This document shows positions 23,702-30,332 of a DNA stretch of 64,000 nucleotides, in pieces. Every line of letters begins with the position of its first letter. Positions within the stretch are counted from its first letter, which is position 1. The notes beneath the pieces were generated by a model that did no database searches, had not been told where the DNA came from, and saw only the letters and a list, made by a program, of their open reading frames with translations. The DNA is from an uncultured Pseudomonadota bacterium (GTDB lineage Bacteria; Myxococcota_A; UBA796; GCA-2862545): positions 248,001 through 312,000 of the forward strand of contig CAJXTB010000003.1 of NCBI GenBank assembly GCA_913061235.1. The letters run 5' to 3'. Made by a program: the position numbers and the translations under genes.

Positions 23702-24880
23702 ATGTTTGCAGATACGCCGCTGGTCATGGTCGAAGACATCGCAACCCTCAAGAAGGTTGCCCGAACCCTGTCCAAGGCGCCGGCTATCGGCGTAGATACT
23801 GAAGGAGATTCCTTCTACTCGTACCGCGAAAAGGTGTGTCTGCTTCAAATTAGCGACCTGCACACCGACTTCGTCATCGACCCGCTCGCGGTCTCCGACC
23901 TGTCGTGCTTGGGCCCCATCATGGCAGACCGAGACATCGTCAAGATCTTTCATGGTGCCGACTACGACGTTGTGTGCATGAAGCGCGACTTCGGTTTTGA
24001 AGTTCGCAACCTGTTCGACACCATGCTCGCATCACAGCTGACGAACCTGCCAAGGGTCGGCCTCGCGGACATCATCGGCCAGTTCTTCGGCCACACAATC
24101 GAGAAAAAGTACCAGCGCCACGACTGGTCCAAGCGTCCTCTGTACCCAGAGCACATTGACTACGCACGCGGCGACAGCCACTGGCTTCCAGCCCTGCGCG
24201 AAATCCTCATCCGTCGCCTACAGGACGTTGGCCGAACGCACATCCTGGACGAAGAGTGCGAAATTCTCGAAGAACGCACCTGGGTCGGAAAGCCCTTCGA
24301 TCCAGACACCTTCTACGACATGAAGGGCGCACGCGGCTTGTCAGATGACGACTTCCGCATCCTCCGTCACCTGTACGTCTACCGAGACCAAGAAGCCCAG
24401 AAGCTCAACCGTCCGGTATTCAAGACCATCAGCGACAAGGACCTCATCGCCGTCGCCCAGGCCAAGCCGACCAACCTACACCAGCTGGACGATGCACTGC
24501 CCGGCCGCCAAGGTCTCAAGCGTCGCCATGCACAGAACCTGCTGGACCTCGTCCAGAACGGCTTGCACGATGACACTCCCCTCCCTGCAAAGAAGAAGAA
24601 AGCTGCACCGGCCGCACGCAAGACCCCCGCTCGTCTGCGTGGCAAGGCAGCAGACCGAGGCTTTGAGCTGCTAAAGAGCTGGCGCAACAAGTTGATGAAG
24701 AGCACAGCAGACCTGCCCCATGCCGCCCTCATCTCGAATGGTGGACTCAAAGAAATCGTTCGGGCACGCCCGGCAACCCTCGAAGAGTTCCGTGCCGTTG
24801 ACGGCGTTCGCAACTGGCAAGCCAACGAGTACGGCGAGACCATCGTCGCCTTGCTCGCCGACTTCGACGAGAACGCTTAG
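23702..24880 (+). CDS. rnd: Ribonuclease D-like DEDDy 3'-5' exonuclease with HRDC domains
   Basis: The protein has 392 residues from the ATG chosen at the start of FADTPLVMVEDI; a longer frame begins at 23585 with unrelated sequence. DEDDy motifs are visible: IGVDTEGDSF (Exo I), FHGADYDV (Exo II) and YARGDSHWL (Exo III, Y-x3-D). The C-terminal part contains two HRDC-like helical regions separated by a Lys/Ala-rich linker (AKKKKAAPAARKT). RNase D trims RNA 3' ends, notably tRNA precursors. A hairpin terminator follows at 24945. Confidence 0.9.
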   Translation: MFADTPLVMVEDIATLKKVARTLSKAPAIGVDTEGDSFYSYREKVCLLQISDLHTDFVIDPLAVSDLSCLGPIMADRDIVKIFHGADYDVVCMKRDFGFEVRNLFDTMLASQLTNLPRVGLADIIGQFFGHTIEKKYQRHDWSKRPLYPEHIDYARGDSHWLPALREILIRRLQDVGRTHILDEECEILEERTWVGKPFDPDTFYDMKGARGLSDDDFRILRHLYVYRDQEAQKLNRPVFKTISDKDLIAVAQAKPTNLHQLDDALPGRQGLKRRHAQNLLDLVQNGLHDDTPLPAKKKKAAPAARKTPARLRGKAADRGFELLKSWRNKLMKSTADLPHAALISNGGLKEIVRARPATLEEFRAVDGVRNWQANEYGETIVALLADFDENA

Positions 24881-24944
24881 CCGTTTTCAATCGGCGACTG
24901 TCAGCGAGACCTCAACAGCGCTGACCACCAACCTGAAGTGAAGA

Positions 24945-24975
24945 GAAGCCAGCGATAGTCATCGTCGGCTTCTTT
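24945..24975 (+). terminator. Rho-independent terminator after the RNase D-like gene
   Basis: GAAGCCAGCGAT and ATCGTCGGCTTC pair around an AGTC loop (12 positions with one mismatch), followed by TTT. It lies 65 bp past the stop codon. Confidence 0.65.
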
Positions 24976-25014
24976 GTGTATCGGTTACGGATCACTTCCA
25001 CTCAGGAGGCCCTT

Positions 25015-25728
25015 ATGTGGCTGATTGCGCTAACGACCTTCGCCTTCGCTGACGCTCCGACCGTAGACGGTGACGCCCTACGGCGAGCCACCGAGTTGCC
25101 CATTTCCGCGGCACGCGTGCGGGAACTCGGTACATCGACGGACCAAGTCCGGGAGGCTCTACAAGCATCCAGAACCAGCGATGCGGACCCAGGTGACACC
25201 GCCGACATGTTCAAGGAAACAGCCGATGCTGTCGAAGAACATGGTCCTGTCGACAACTTCGGCTCGTTCGTACGAGAACGCCTCTCTGAAGGTTTGCGCG
25301 GGCGTGAGCTCGCCGCATCGATTCGGGCGGAACACCAGGCCCATGGCAAAGGTCGCCCTGACCATGCTGGGGCTGGCGGCCGAGGCCACTCCACAGACGG
25401 CGCGCAGCCTGGAGGAGCACGCGGTTCGGAGACACAGGACCGCGCCCAATCAGGCGGGCGCGCTGATGGGGCACACGGTTCACCGCAAGCAGGGGGTGCC
25501 CATTCAGGCGGACGCCCAGACTCTGCAGGGGGTGCCCAATCAGGCGGGCGCCCAGACTCTGCAGGCGGTCCCCAATCAGGTGGGCGTCAATCCGGTGACA
25601 CTCCCGCACATGGCGATTCTACCCACGAGCGCCCAACTCCCACCACCGAGGGGACAGAGTCGGGCAGCACGCAATCCACAGAACGGGGCCGCGGCATGAC
25701 GCGTCCAGAACGAGGTAACAACCGATGA
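25015..25728 (+). CDS. Secreted protein with Gly/Ser/Gln/Arg low-complexity C-terminus
   Basis: The protein has 237 residues. The ATG follows a perfect AGGAGG (25004-25009). A short signal peptide (MWLIALTTFAFA-DAP) is followed by about 100 residues of acidic helical sequence and then a disordered tail rich in G, S, Q, H and R. The tail contains a 12-residue tandem repeat (GGAQSGGRPDSA) encoded by a 36-nt DNA repeat near 25496-25570. No family is recognised. The stop overlaps the next gene by four bases (ATGA), so the two are probably co-translated. Confidence 0.6.
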   Translation: MWLIALTTFAFADAPTVDGDALRRATELPISAARVRELGTSTDQVREALQASRTSDADPGDTADMFKETADAVEEHGPVDNFGSFVRERLSEGLRGRELAASIRAEHQAHGKGRPDHAGAGGRGHSTDGAQPGGARGSETQDRAQSGGRADGAHGSPQAGGAHSGGRPDSAGGAQSGGRPDSAGGPQSGGRQSGDTPAHGDSTHERPTPTTEGTESGSTQSTERGRGMTRPERGNNR

Positions 25729-26015
25729 AAACCATCTTTTTGCTCCTATCGATGACCGTTGCGTGTAGCCCGGCCCCTACCGAGGTGGTCCACGAGCCTG
25801 CCGGAACCGTCGAGCATGCAGCGCCAGGAACTGCGGTGGATGCGGAGCTAGCGACAGTCATCGACCTCGCGCGCTCAATCCGCGCAGAGCCAGAAAACGC
25901 CGCTACTCACCTGACGACTGCCGGCATGACGGCCGACGAATTCACCGCGAAACTCTGGGCCATCGCAGAGGACCCAGAACAGTCCGCTGCCTATTCCGCT
26001 GCCCTCTCCGAGTAG
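25725..26015 (+). CDS. Small lipoprotein
   Basis: This 96-residue product has a signal peptide and lipobox (MTVAC-SPA). The mature part is about 80 residues: an Ala/Pro/Glu-rich linker then an acidic helical segment (AELATVIDLARSIRAEPENAA). The upstream gene's stop overlaps its ATG. Its function is unknown and may be linked to that neighbour. Confidence 0.6.
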   Translation: MKTIFLLLSMTVACSPAPTEVVHEPAGTVEHAAPGTAVDAELATVIDLARSIRAEPENAATHLTTAGMTADEFTAKLWAIAEDPEQSAAYSAALSE

Positions 26016-26023
26016 TGGCCAGC

Positions 26024-26302
26024 CTACGCGAGCTCGATGAACATCGGCTCGTCATCGTCCGAGTCCATGTCCCGAATCGGCGCCAGCAAGCGCTGTACAT
26101 CGGGATGGACTTGGTACAGCCGGACTTCACGTCCGAAGCTGTTCTTCCACTGACGCACCCGCTCGCGGCTCACGTCAAAGCGCGCGGCGAGTACCTGACC
26201 GCTCAACCCCTCTGACAGGGAGCTGAGCAGCTCACGTAGGCCTTCTTCGCCGTAGCGGTCGATGAAGTTTCGCGCAATGCGCGCACGGCTAGAGTCGCTC
26301 AT
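26024..26302 (-). CDS. Small helix-turn-helix DNA-binding protein
   Basis: This 92-residue protein is centred on a HTH-like segment, SGQVLAARFDVSRERVRQWKN, written here as GQVLAARFDVSRERVRQW. It resembles recognition helices of sigma-factor region 4 and small phage-type regulators. The acidic tail is DMDSDDDEP. An AGGA precedes the ATG. The upstream region contains a TATAAT box and an 18-bp palindromic site, so autoregulation is a reasonable inference. It is convergent with the small lipoprotein and divergent from the Cys-run lipoprotein. It belongs to no family I can name. Confidence 0.65.
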   Translation of the reverse strand: MSDSSRARIARNFIDRYGEEGLRELLSSLSEGLSGQVLAARFDVSRERVRQWKNSFGREVRLYQVHPDVQRLLAPIRDMDSDDDEPMFIELA

Positions 26303-26324
26303 CTTTCCTCACCCCTTAAGGGTA

Positions 26325-26342
26325 CCATTGACGAGTCAATAG
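26325..26342. promoter_or_regulatory. Palindromic site CTATTGAC-NN-GTCAATGG (copy 1)
   Basis: Read on the minus strand, CTATTGAC-TC-GTCAATGG lies 23 bp upstream of the HTH gene start and about 20 bp downstream of its TATAAT box. The core ATTGAC-N2-GTCAAT is a perfect inverted repeat. An identical site apart from the two central bases occurs at 28490-28507. Position downstream of a -10 box suits a repressor operator. Confidence 0.6.
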
Positions 26343-26362
26343 CGCAACGCTGACGGCGCCAG

Positions 26363-26392
26363 ATTATAGTACCGAAAACTCGGAGATGTCAT
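26363..26392 (-). promoter_or_regulatory. Sigma-70-like promoter for the HTH gene
   Basis: On the minus strand, ATGACA (26392-26387) and a perfect TATAAT (26368-26363) are separated by 18 bp. The -35 box overlaps the start codon of the divergent lipoprotein gene at 26391, so the two genes may interfere with each other. Confidence 0.45.
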
Positions 26393-26987
26393 GCTACGCG
26401 TCCTTCCCACTCTGCTGTTGTCTGGTTGTTGCTGTTGTTGGCCATTTGGTGGCGACGACGGCTCCGGCGGTTTCGTCTCCGACTACGTGGGCGAAGTGGT
26501 TGCCGAGGAGCTCGGTGAGCAAATGGTCGAAGCGATGACCGGCGCCGAGAACGTCGAGATTGGCGAAGACGGCAGAATCACCGCAACGGGCCCCGATGGC
26601 GAGACCATCGAGATGCGGATGGACGACGACGGTCAGATGATCATGACCACAGGAGACGGCAGCGTGACCATCGGCGCGGGCGAAATCCCAGACGGATTCC
26701 CCATCACGCCGTACCCAGGTTCATCGGTCATCACGGTCATGGACATGGACGAAGGCCAAATGGTGAATCTGACCAGCGCAGGTACGAAAGACGAGCTGCT
26801 CGCACACTACCGTTCACAGCTTGAGGCGCTGGGTACCGTAGAAGTCGGCATGGATCTGACCACGCCTGACGGCGGCATGACCACCATCATGGTTCAACCT
26901 GAAGCGGGTCCCACCGTCATGGTCATGCTCATGACCAGCAACAGTGAGCCAGCGGCCACAAGCATCACCGTTACCCCGAATCAGTAG
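26391..26987 (+). CDS. Acidic lipoprotein with four-cysteine run at the lipobox
   Basis: The protein has 198 residues. The lipobox LLLSGC is immediately followed by three more cysteines (CCCCWPFGG), an uncommon arrangement. The mature protein is strongly acidic and Met-rich, with a first part showing DGxG-like turns (GEDGRITATGPDGETIEMRMDDDG). A second half (PYPGSSVITV...LAHYRSQLEALG) resembles small alpha/beta domains seen in secreted proteins. No named family is recognised. It is divergent from the HTH gene and shares its regulatory region with the palindromic site. Confidence 0.6.
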   Translation: MLRVLPTLLLSGCCCCWPFGGDDGSGGFVSDYVGEVVAEELGEQMVEAMTGAENVEIGEDGRITATGPDGETIEMRMDDDGQMIMTTGDGSVTIGAGEIPDGFPITPYPGSSVITVMDMDEGQMVNLTSAGTKDELLAHYRSQLEALGTVEVGMDLTTPDGGMTTIMVQPEAGPTVMVMLMTSNSEPAATSITVTPNQ

Positions 26988-27177
26988 CAGACCAACACCA
27001 GATGTCACGGTCGGTCCACTAGCGGACGGTCGGCGACATCGCGTGTGTAGATAAGAGTGAGCGACGCGGGCACTGCCAGCACTGGCTCCGCAACCTCTGG
27101 GCGGTCCATTTCGAGGGGTTGGGTGCACGGAGCCTCCGTCCGGTCAAATGCCCGCGTCGCCTCTTCTCACAACTACC

Positions 27178-28281
27178 TCAAGCGTCTCGCCAAGCGTGTT
27201 TGCGACGCGCGTGTAGCCAGTCGGCAATGGGTGCGTGAACATCCGCTTCCGCCGTCCGCCCGAACAACACATCATCGTGGCCGTATGCTTCGGGAAGTGC
27301 CAGTTCCTGCGTGTCTGAGGCCCCCCAGGCCGCTAGCAACGGTCGCGCTTGGGCTGGGCGGCACAGGTCATCCCCGGCGCTGTGTACGACCAACAGAGGC
27401 GCGCAGGTGCGACCGAGCGCATGCAGGTAGTCCACATGCCCCGTTCGGTCGGACAGCACGCCTGCATCGACCCAGCGAGACACCTGCTGGAGCAAGGACA
27501 CGGGCACATTCCCCGCGGCATGCCGCAGCACCCCACGCACGCACGCGCCGTCGGTTCCTTGCCCAGAGAAGCGCTCGAGTACAGGACCATCCGCGACAAG
27601 CGGTGCGGCGAGTGCGGCAACACGACCCGGCAGCACCCATCCACGAGGAAGCCATCGACTCGCTTGCAACAGACGGCGCACTTCAGACGTCGGTGTCACA
27701 AAGCGCACAGCGGTGTTTAAGCAGACCAGACCCGCGACGTCGGTATCTCCTCCGGTGGCTGCCAAGATGACCCCGAGTTGCCCCCCAAGGCCGTGGCCCA
27801 ACCAGAACGCTCGTCGGTAGCCAGAGTCCTCACGAACCGCCTGCAGGGCAGCCTCCACATCTCGGGCAACAATGTCGTCGACGTCGAAGTTGGTGGGCCC
27901 GTCAGGCGCAATCGAATCGCGGTCACCACGGTGAGCGAACACATACACCCGGAACCCAGCGCGCTGGAGGGTCTGTGCGAGCGTGTGTTGCCCGTAGCGG
28001 TAGCTCTCTGCCGACAGCCCGAGCGAGTGTGCCAGAATGACCGGCTCCCCCGCTCCACCCGGTCTCGGCTCCAGCACACGCAAGGGAGCCGACCAGCCAT
28101 CGCTCGCCGTGTAGTACAGACGACGCACAGCAGGGGGCCGCGGGGACTCAACAAAGGGGGTTCGTTCGTCCGGATGCAGAATGCGCCACATGGCACTCAA
28201 TGCAAGGTCAAACAAGGGCGCCGCCAGGGCTCGAGCGCGTGGGGTGGTCTTTAGACGTCTCCGATCGGGGAAACTAGACAT
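27178..28281 (-). CDS. Alpha/beta hydrolase
   Basis: The protein has 367 residues from the MSSFPDRRRLK start; the frame remains open to a TTG at 28440. Alpha/beta hydrolase features are an oxyanion region VILAHSLGLSAESY and the nucleophile elbow WLGHGLGGQLGV, in which the usual GxSxG serine position is a Gly-His-Gly context. Later come LLVVHSAGDDLCRP (acid region) and EAYGHDDVLFG (His region). The elbow lacks an obvious Ser, so catalysis by the normal triad is doubtful or the nucleophile differs. The N-terminal domain suggests a lipid-type hydrolase. It is on the opposite strand to the lipoprotein at 26391. Confidence 0.75.
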   Translation of the reverse strand: MSSFPDRRRLKTTPRARALAAPLFDLALSAMWRILHPDERTPFVESPRPPAVRRLYYTASDGWSAPLRVLEPRPGGAGEPVILAHSLGLSAESYRYGQHTLAQTLQRAGFRVYVFAHRGDRDSIAPDGPTNFDVDDIVARDVEAALQAVREDSGYRRAFWLGHGLGGQLGVILAATGGDTDVAGLVCLNTAVRFVTPTSEVRRLLQASRWLPRGWVLPGRVAALAAPLVADGPVLERFSGQGTDGACVRGVLRHAAGNVPVSLLQQVSRWVDAGVLSDRTGHVDYLHALGRTCAPLLVVHSAGDDLCRPAQARPLLAAWGASDTQELALPEAYGHDDVLFGRTAEADVHAPIADWLHARRKHAWRDA

Positions 28282-28593
28282 GGGAAGGAAGGGGGGTAGA
28301 TCGGAGGGAGGTACGCAAGCGCACCCATTTGGAAGGAATTCCGCAGAAGTGAGACGTCGAAAACCGTTGGGGGAATGGGAAGGTTGCTCCCGAGCCCTGG
28401 CAAGGCACAACAACAATAGCGGAGCCTCGCGATCACGCAAGGGTAAATGTACAGATCACAGATCTTTTTCATGTAGCGTCGAGGCCAAACCATTGACTCG
28501 TCAATAGTTCATTATCCGCCGATTTGATCAAAACGTAGATCAGATCTTGGCTTTCGATCAGTCGCTTCTGTGTCGAATGCAATCGGCAGCCAC
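28282..28593. other. Non-coding, AT-richer island with clustered GATC sites
   Basis: This 312-bp gap lies between the hydrolase start and the PpiD terminator. From about 28431 the base composition is visibly more AT-rich than the genes around it. GATC occurs at 28431, 28454, 28461, 28526, 28538, 28543 and 28556, seven times in about 130 bp, and a 10-bp palindrome TTTGATCAAA is at 28523-28532. It also contains copy 2 of the palindromic site. A small minus-strand ORF (28251-28493) is not convincing as a gene. Confidence 0.55.
28490..28507. promoter_or_regulatory. Palindromic site CTATTGAC-NN-GTCAATGG (copy 2)
   Basis: On the minus strand it reads CTATTGAC-GA-GTCAATGG, matching copy 1 at 26325-26342 at 16 of 18 positions, with both differences in the central dinucleotide. 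A GATAAT hexamer lies just upstream on the same strand (28516-28511), again placing the palindrome downstream of a possible -10 box. The next minus-strand gene is the hydrolase. Confidence 0.6.
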
Positions 28594-28623
28594 AAAAAAA
28601 CCGGCATCACAGAATGATGCCGG
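28594..28623 (-). terminator. Rho-independent terminator of the PpiD-like gene
   Basis: On the minus strand a perfect 9-bp stem (CCGGCATCA/TGATGCCGG) with a 5-nt loop is followed by seven T. It lies about 36 bp after the stop codon and is the clearest intrinsic terminator in the window. Confidence 0.92.
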
Positions 28624-28658
28624 AAGCGCGCGCAATGCGCGATGTGAACCGAGAGACC

Positions 28659-30137
28659 TTAGAGGTTGGCTTGGGCCTTGAGGTCGTCGACGTAGGCGCG
28701 CAGGAACTCGCCGCGGCGCTGTTGGACAACACTGCGAAGGATAGCTTCGCGCTCTTGCTCGAAACGGCCCATGTCTGCCCGCTCAATGCTGTCAACCACA
28801 CCCACGTAGAGTGCCTCGCCCGACTGGTAGACCTCTGGGAGGACATCACCGGGGCTTGCGTTCAGAGCGGCTGAAACCATGGATGCAGGTGGAGCAAGTG
28901 CGCCGGGAGGGCTCTGCTTGTTCAGCATGGAGGATGTCTGAACGACCAGGCGAAGCTCTTCGAGACGCGCCATGGGAGCAGCGCCGTCCGCCGTCCAGGT
29001 AGCTTGCAGCTCTTCAGCGAAGGTAGCTGCCAAAGCGGGCGTTTGACGCTCACGCATCAGACGACTCGCGATGTCCAAGCGAACGTCTTCGATAGGAGGC
29101 GTGCGGGCTTCCGTGCGTTCATTCAGCAGGTACAGCGCAATCATGCTGCCAGCGAACTTGATGTCCGACAGCTGGCCAACTTCAAGACCGTCAATGCCCT
29201 CGAGAACGTCTTCGGAGAGGTCGGTGGTCGCAAGCGTTCCCAAGGAACCGCCGTCATCTGCGGTGACATGCTCGGACCACTTGCGTGCCAGCTCATCCAT
29301 GGTGGCGTCTGGGTTGTCCGAGGCTTCAATCTCGTCCTTAAAGCCCTGCATACGTGGACGGAGCTCGGCAGCACCTTGACCGTCACCCGTCAGCTTGAAC
29401 ACAATCATGCGAACGTTGACCTGCTCGGGCGTGGTCAGAGAATCCTGAGTGGCGGAGTACTCGGCTTCGACGCTGCCTGGGTTCTCAGCAATCCAAGTCT
29501 CCACAACGGCGTCAGCAAGGTCCACTTCGTCGTTGAAGTTCGCGGGACGCAGGCGGACGAACCGCAGACGGGCCTTCGTCTCCATTTCTTCGTAGGCCGA
29601 ACGCAGCATCGCGTCTGGGACAACAACGCTGTACGACATCAGTCGCTGCATCTTGGTGATGAGGGACTGCTTCTGAAGCAAGGCTTCGTACTCATCAGCC
29701 GTGTAGCCAAGGTACCGAATGCCGGCGCGGTACAGCTCTTCGTCGAACTCTCCGTTTTCGTCTAGGAACTGGCGGTTGGAGCCGCGGGTCTGGGCCACGC
29801 TCCAAGAGATGCGGGAATCGCGGTCCACATCCAGCATCAAACCGGCGTCAACTGCTGCTTGGCGCACCAGCTCGCGGTCAACCAACGAATCGACCACCAT
29901 CGCTTGAGCGCGGGCGTACTCTTCGTCACCGTTTGGCGAGCGACCGGCGAACTGGCGACGCATCTCACGTTCGACATCGGGCGTCATGATGCGGGTTCCG
30001 TTGACGTTGGCGACTTCTGCGGCCACATCACCCTGGGGTGTGGCGAACCAGAAGACGAAGGACACCACGACAACAGCAAGTAGAACCTGCATGAAGGTGG
30101 AGTCCGTTCCTGAACGCATGGACTCTAGGATGGACAT
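28659..30137 (-). CDS. PpiD/SurA-like membrane-anchored periplasmic folding factor (parvulin-type)
   Basis: The protein has 492 residues from the MSILESMRSG start, with GGAGAG 7 bp upstream. One N-terminal membrane helix (FMQVLLAVVVVSFVFWFA) anchors a periplasmic body. The SurA-N-like region (VANVNGTRIMTPDVEREM...) is followed by a long helical segment. A divergent parvulin-type PPIase region comes next (EQVNVRMIVFKL..., DDGGSLGTLATTDL, VGQLSDIKFAGSMIALYLLNE). It should assist folding of secreted and outer-membrane proteins, as PpiD does. Catalytic isomerase activity is uncertain. The gene is divergent from mreB, with a perfect hairpin and promoter-like boxes between them. Confidence 0.85.
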   Translation of the reverse strand: MSILESMRSGTDSTFMQVLLAVVVVSFVFWFATPQGDVAAEVANVNGTRIMTPDVEREMRRQFAGRSPNGDEEYARAQAMVVDSLVDRELVRQAAVDAGLMLDVDRDSRISWSVAQTRGSNRQFLDENGEFDEELYRAGIRYLGYTADEYEALLQKQSLITKMQRLMSYSVVVPDAMLRSAYEEMETKARLRFVRLRPANFNDEVDLADAVVETWIAENPGSVEAEYSATQDSLTTPEQVNVRMIVFKLTGDGQGAAELRPRMQGFKDEIEASDNPDATMDELARKWSEHVTADDGGSLGTLATTDLSEDVLEGIDGLEVGQLSDIKFAGSMIALYLLNERTEARTPPIEDVRLDIASRLMRERQTPALAATFAEELQATWTADGAAPMARLEELRLVVQTSSMLNKQSPPGALAPPASMVSAALNASPGDVLPEVYQSGEALYVGVVDSIERADMGRFEQEREAILRSVVQQRRGEFLRAYVDDLKAQANL

Positions 30138-30210
30138 ACTCTCTCCGATGGGGCGCCGGCCTATCCGCCCGCCACTCCTCATTCAAGGCCGCGATTTTGG
30201 AAGTGTGCGA

Positions 30211-30242
30211 GGTTGCGCCAGTAGGCGCAACCCTGGTATACA
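30211..30242 (+). promoter_or_regulatory. Candidate mre operon promoter with 9-bp inverted repeat
   Basis: GGTTGCGCC-AGTA-GGCGCAACC (30211-30232) is a perfect 9-bp inverted repeat. TTGCGC (30213-30218) and TATACA (30237-30242) are spaced by 18 bp, so a sigma-70-like promoter overlaps the repeat. A dimeric regulator or an RNA hairpin could act here. No T-run follows, so it is not a terminator. Confidence 0.4.
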
Positions 30243-30332
30243 GCACGTCCTCGAAGCTCCCGCTTCAATCCCCCCCGCAGCACGCCTCCCCGGCACGCTC
30301 ACCCTTCCCTCCTCTTCACTCCCGAACGCCTG

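Noticed and set aside
27057-27770. 237-residue plus-strand ORF
   Set aside because: It overlaps the alpha/beta hydrolase in antisense and is Arg/Ala-rich without features.
28251-28493. 80-residue minus-strand ORF starting inside the palindromic site
   Set aside because: Composition is unusual (clustered Cys, Pro, Leu, Tyr), with no clear RBS; it overlaps the hydrolase start. A leader peptide cannot be excluded, but it is not supported.
28431-28560. Replication origin
   Set aside because: GATC clustering is visible, but there is no DnaA-box array, no dnaA or dnaN, and the AT-rich zone is short.
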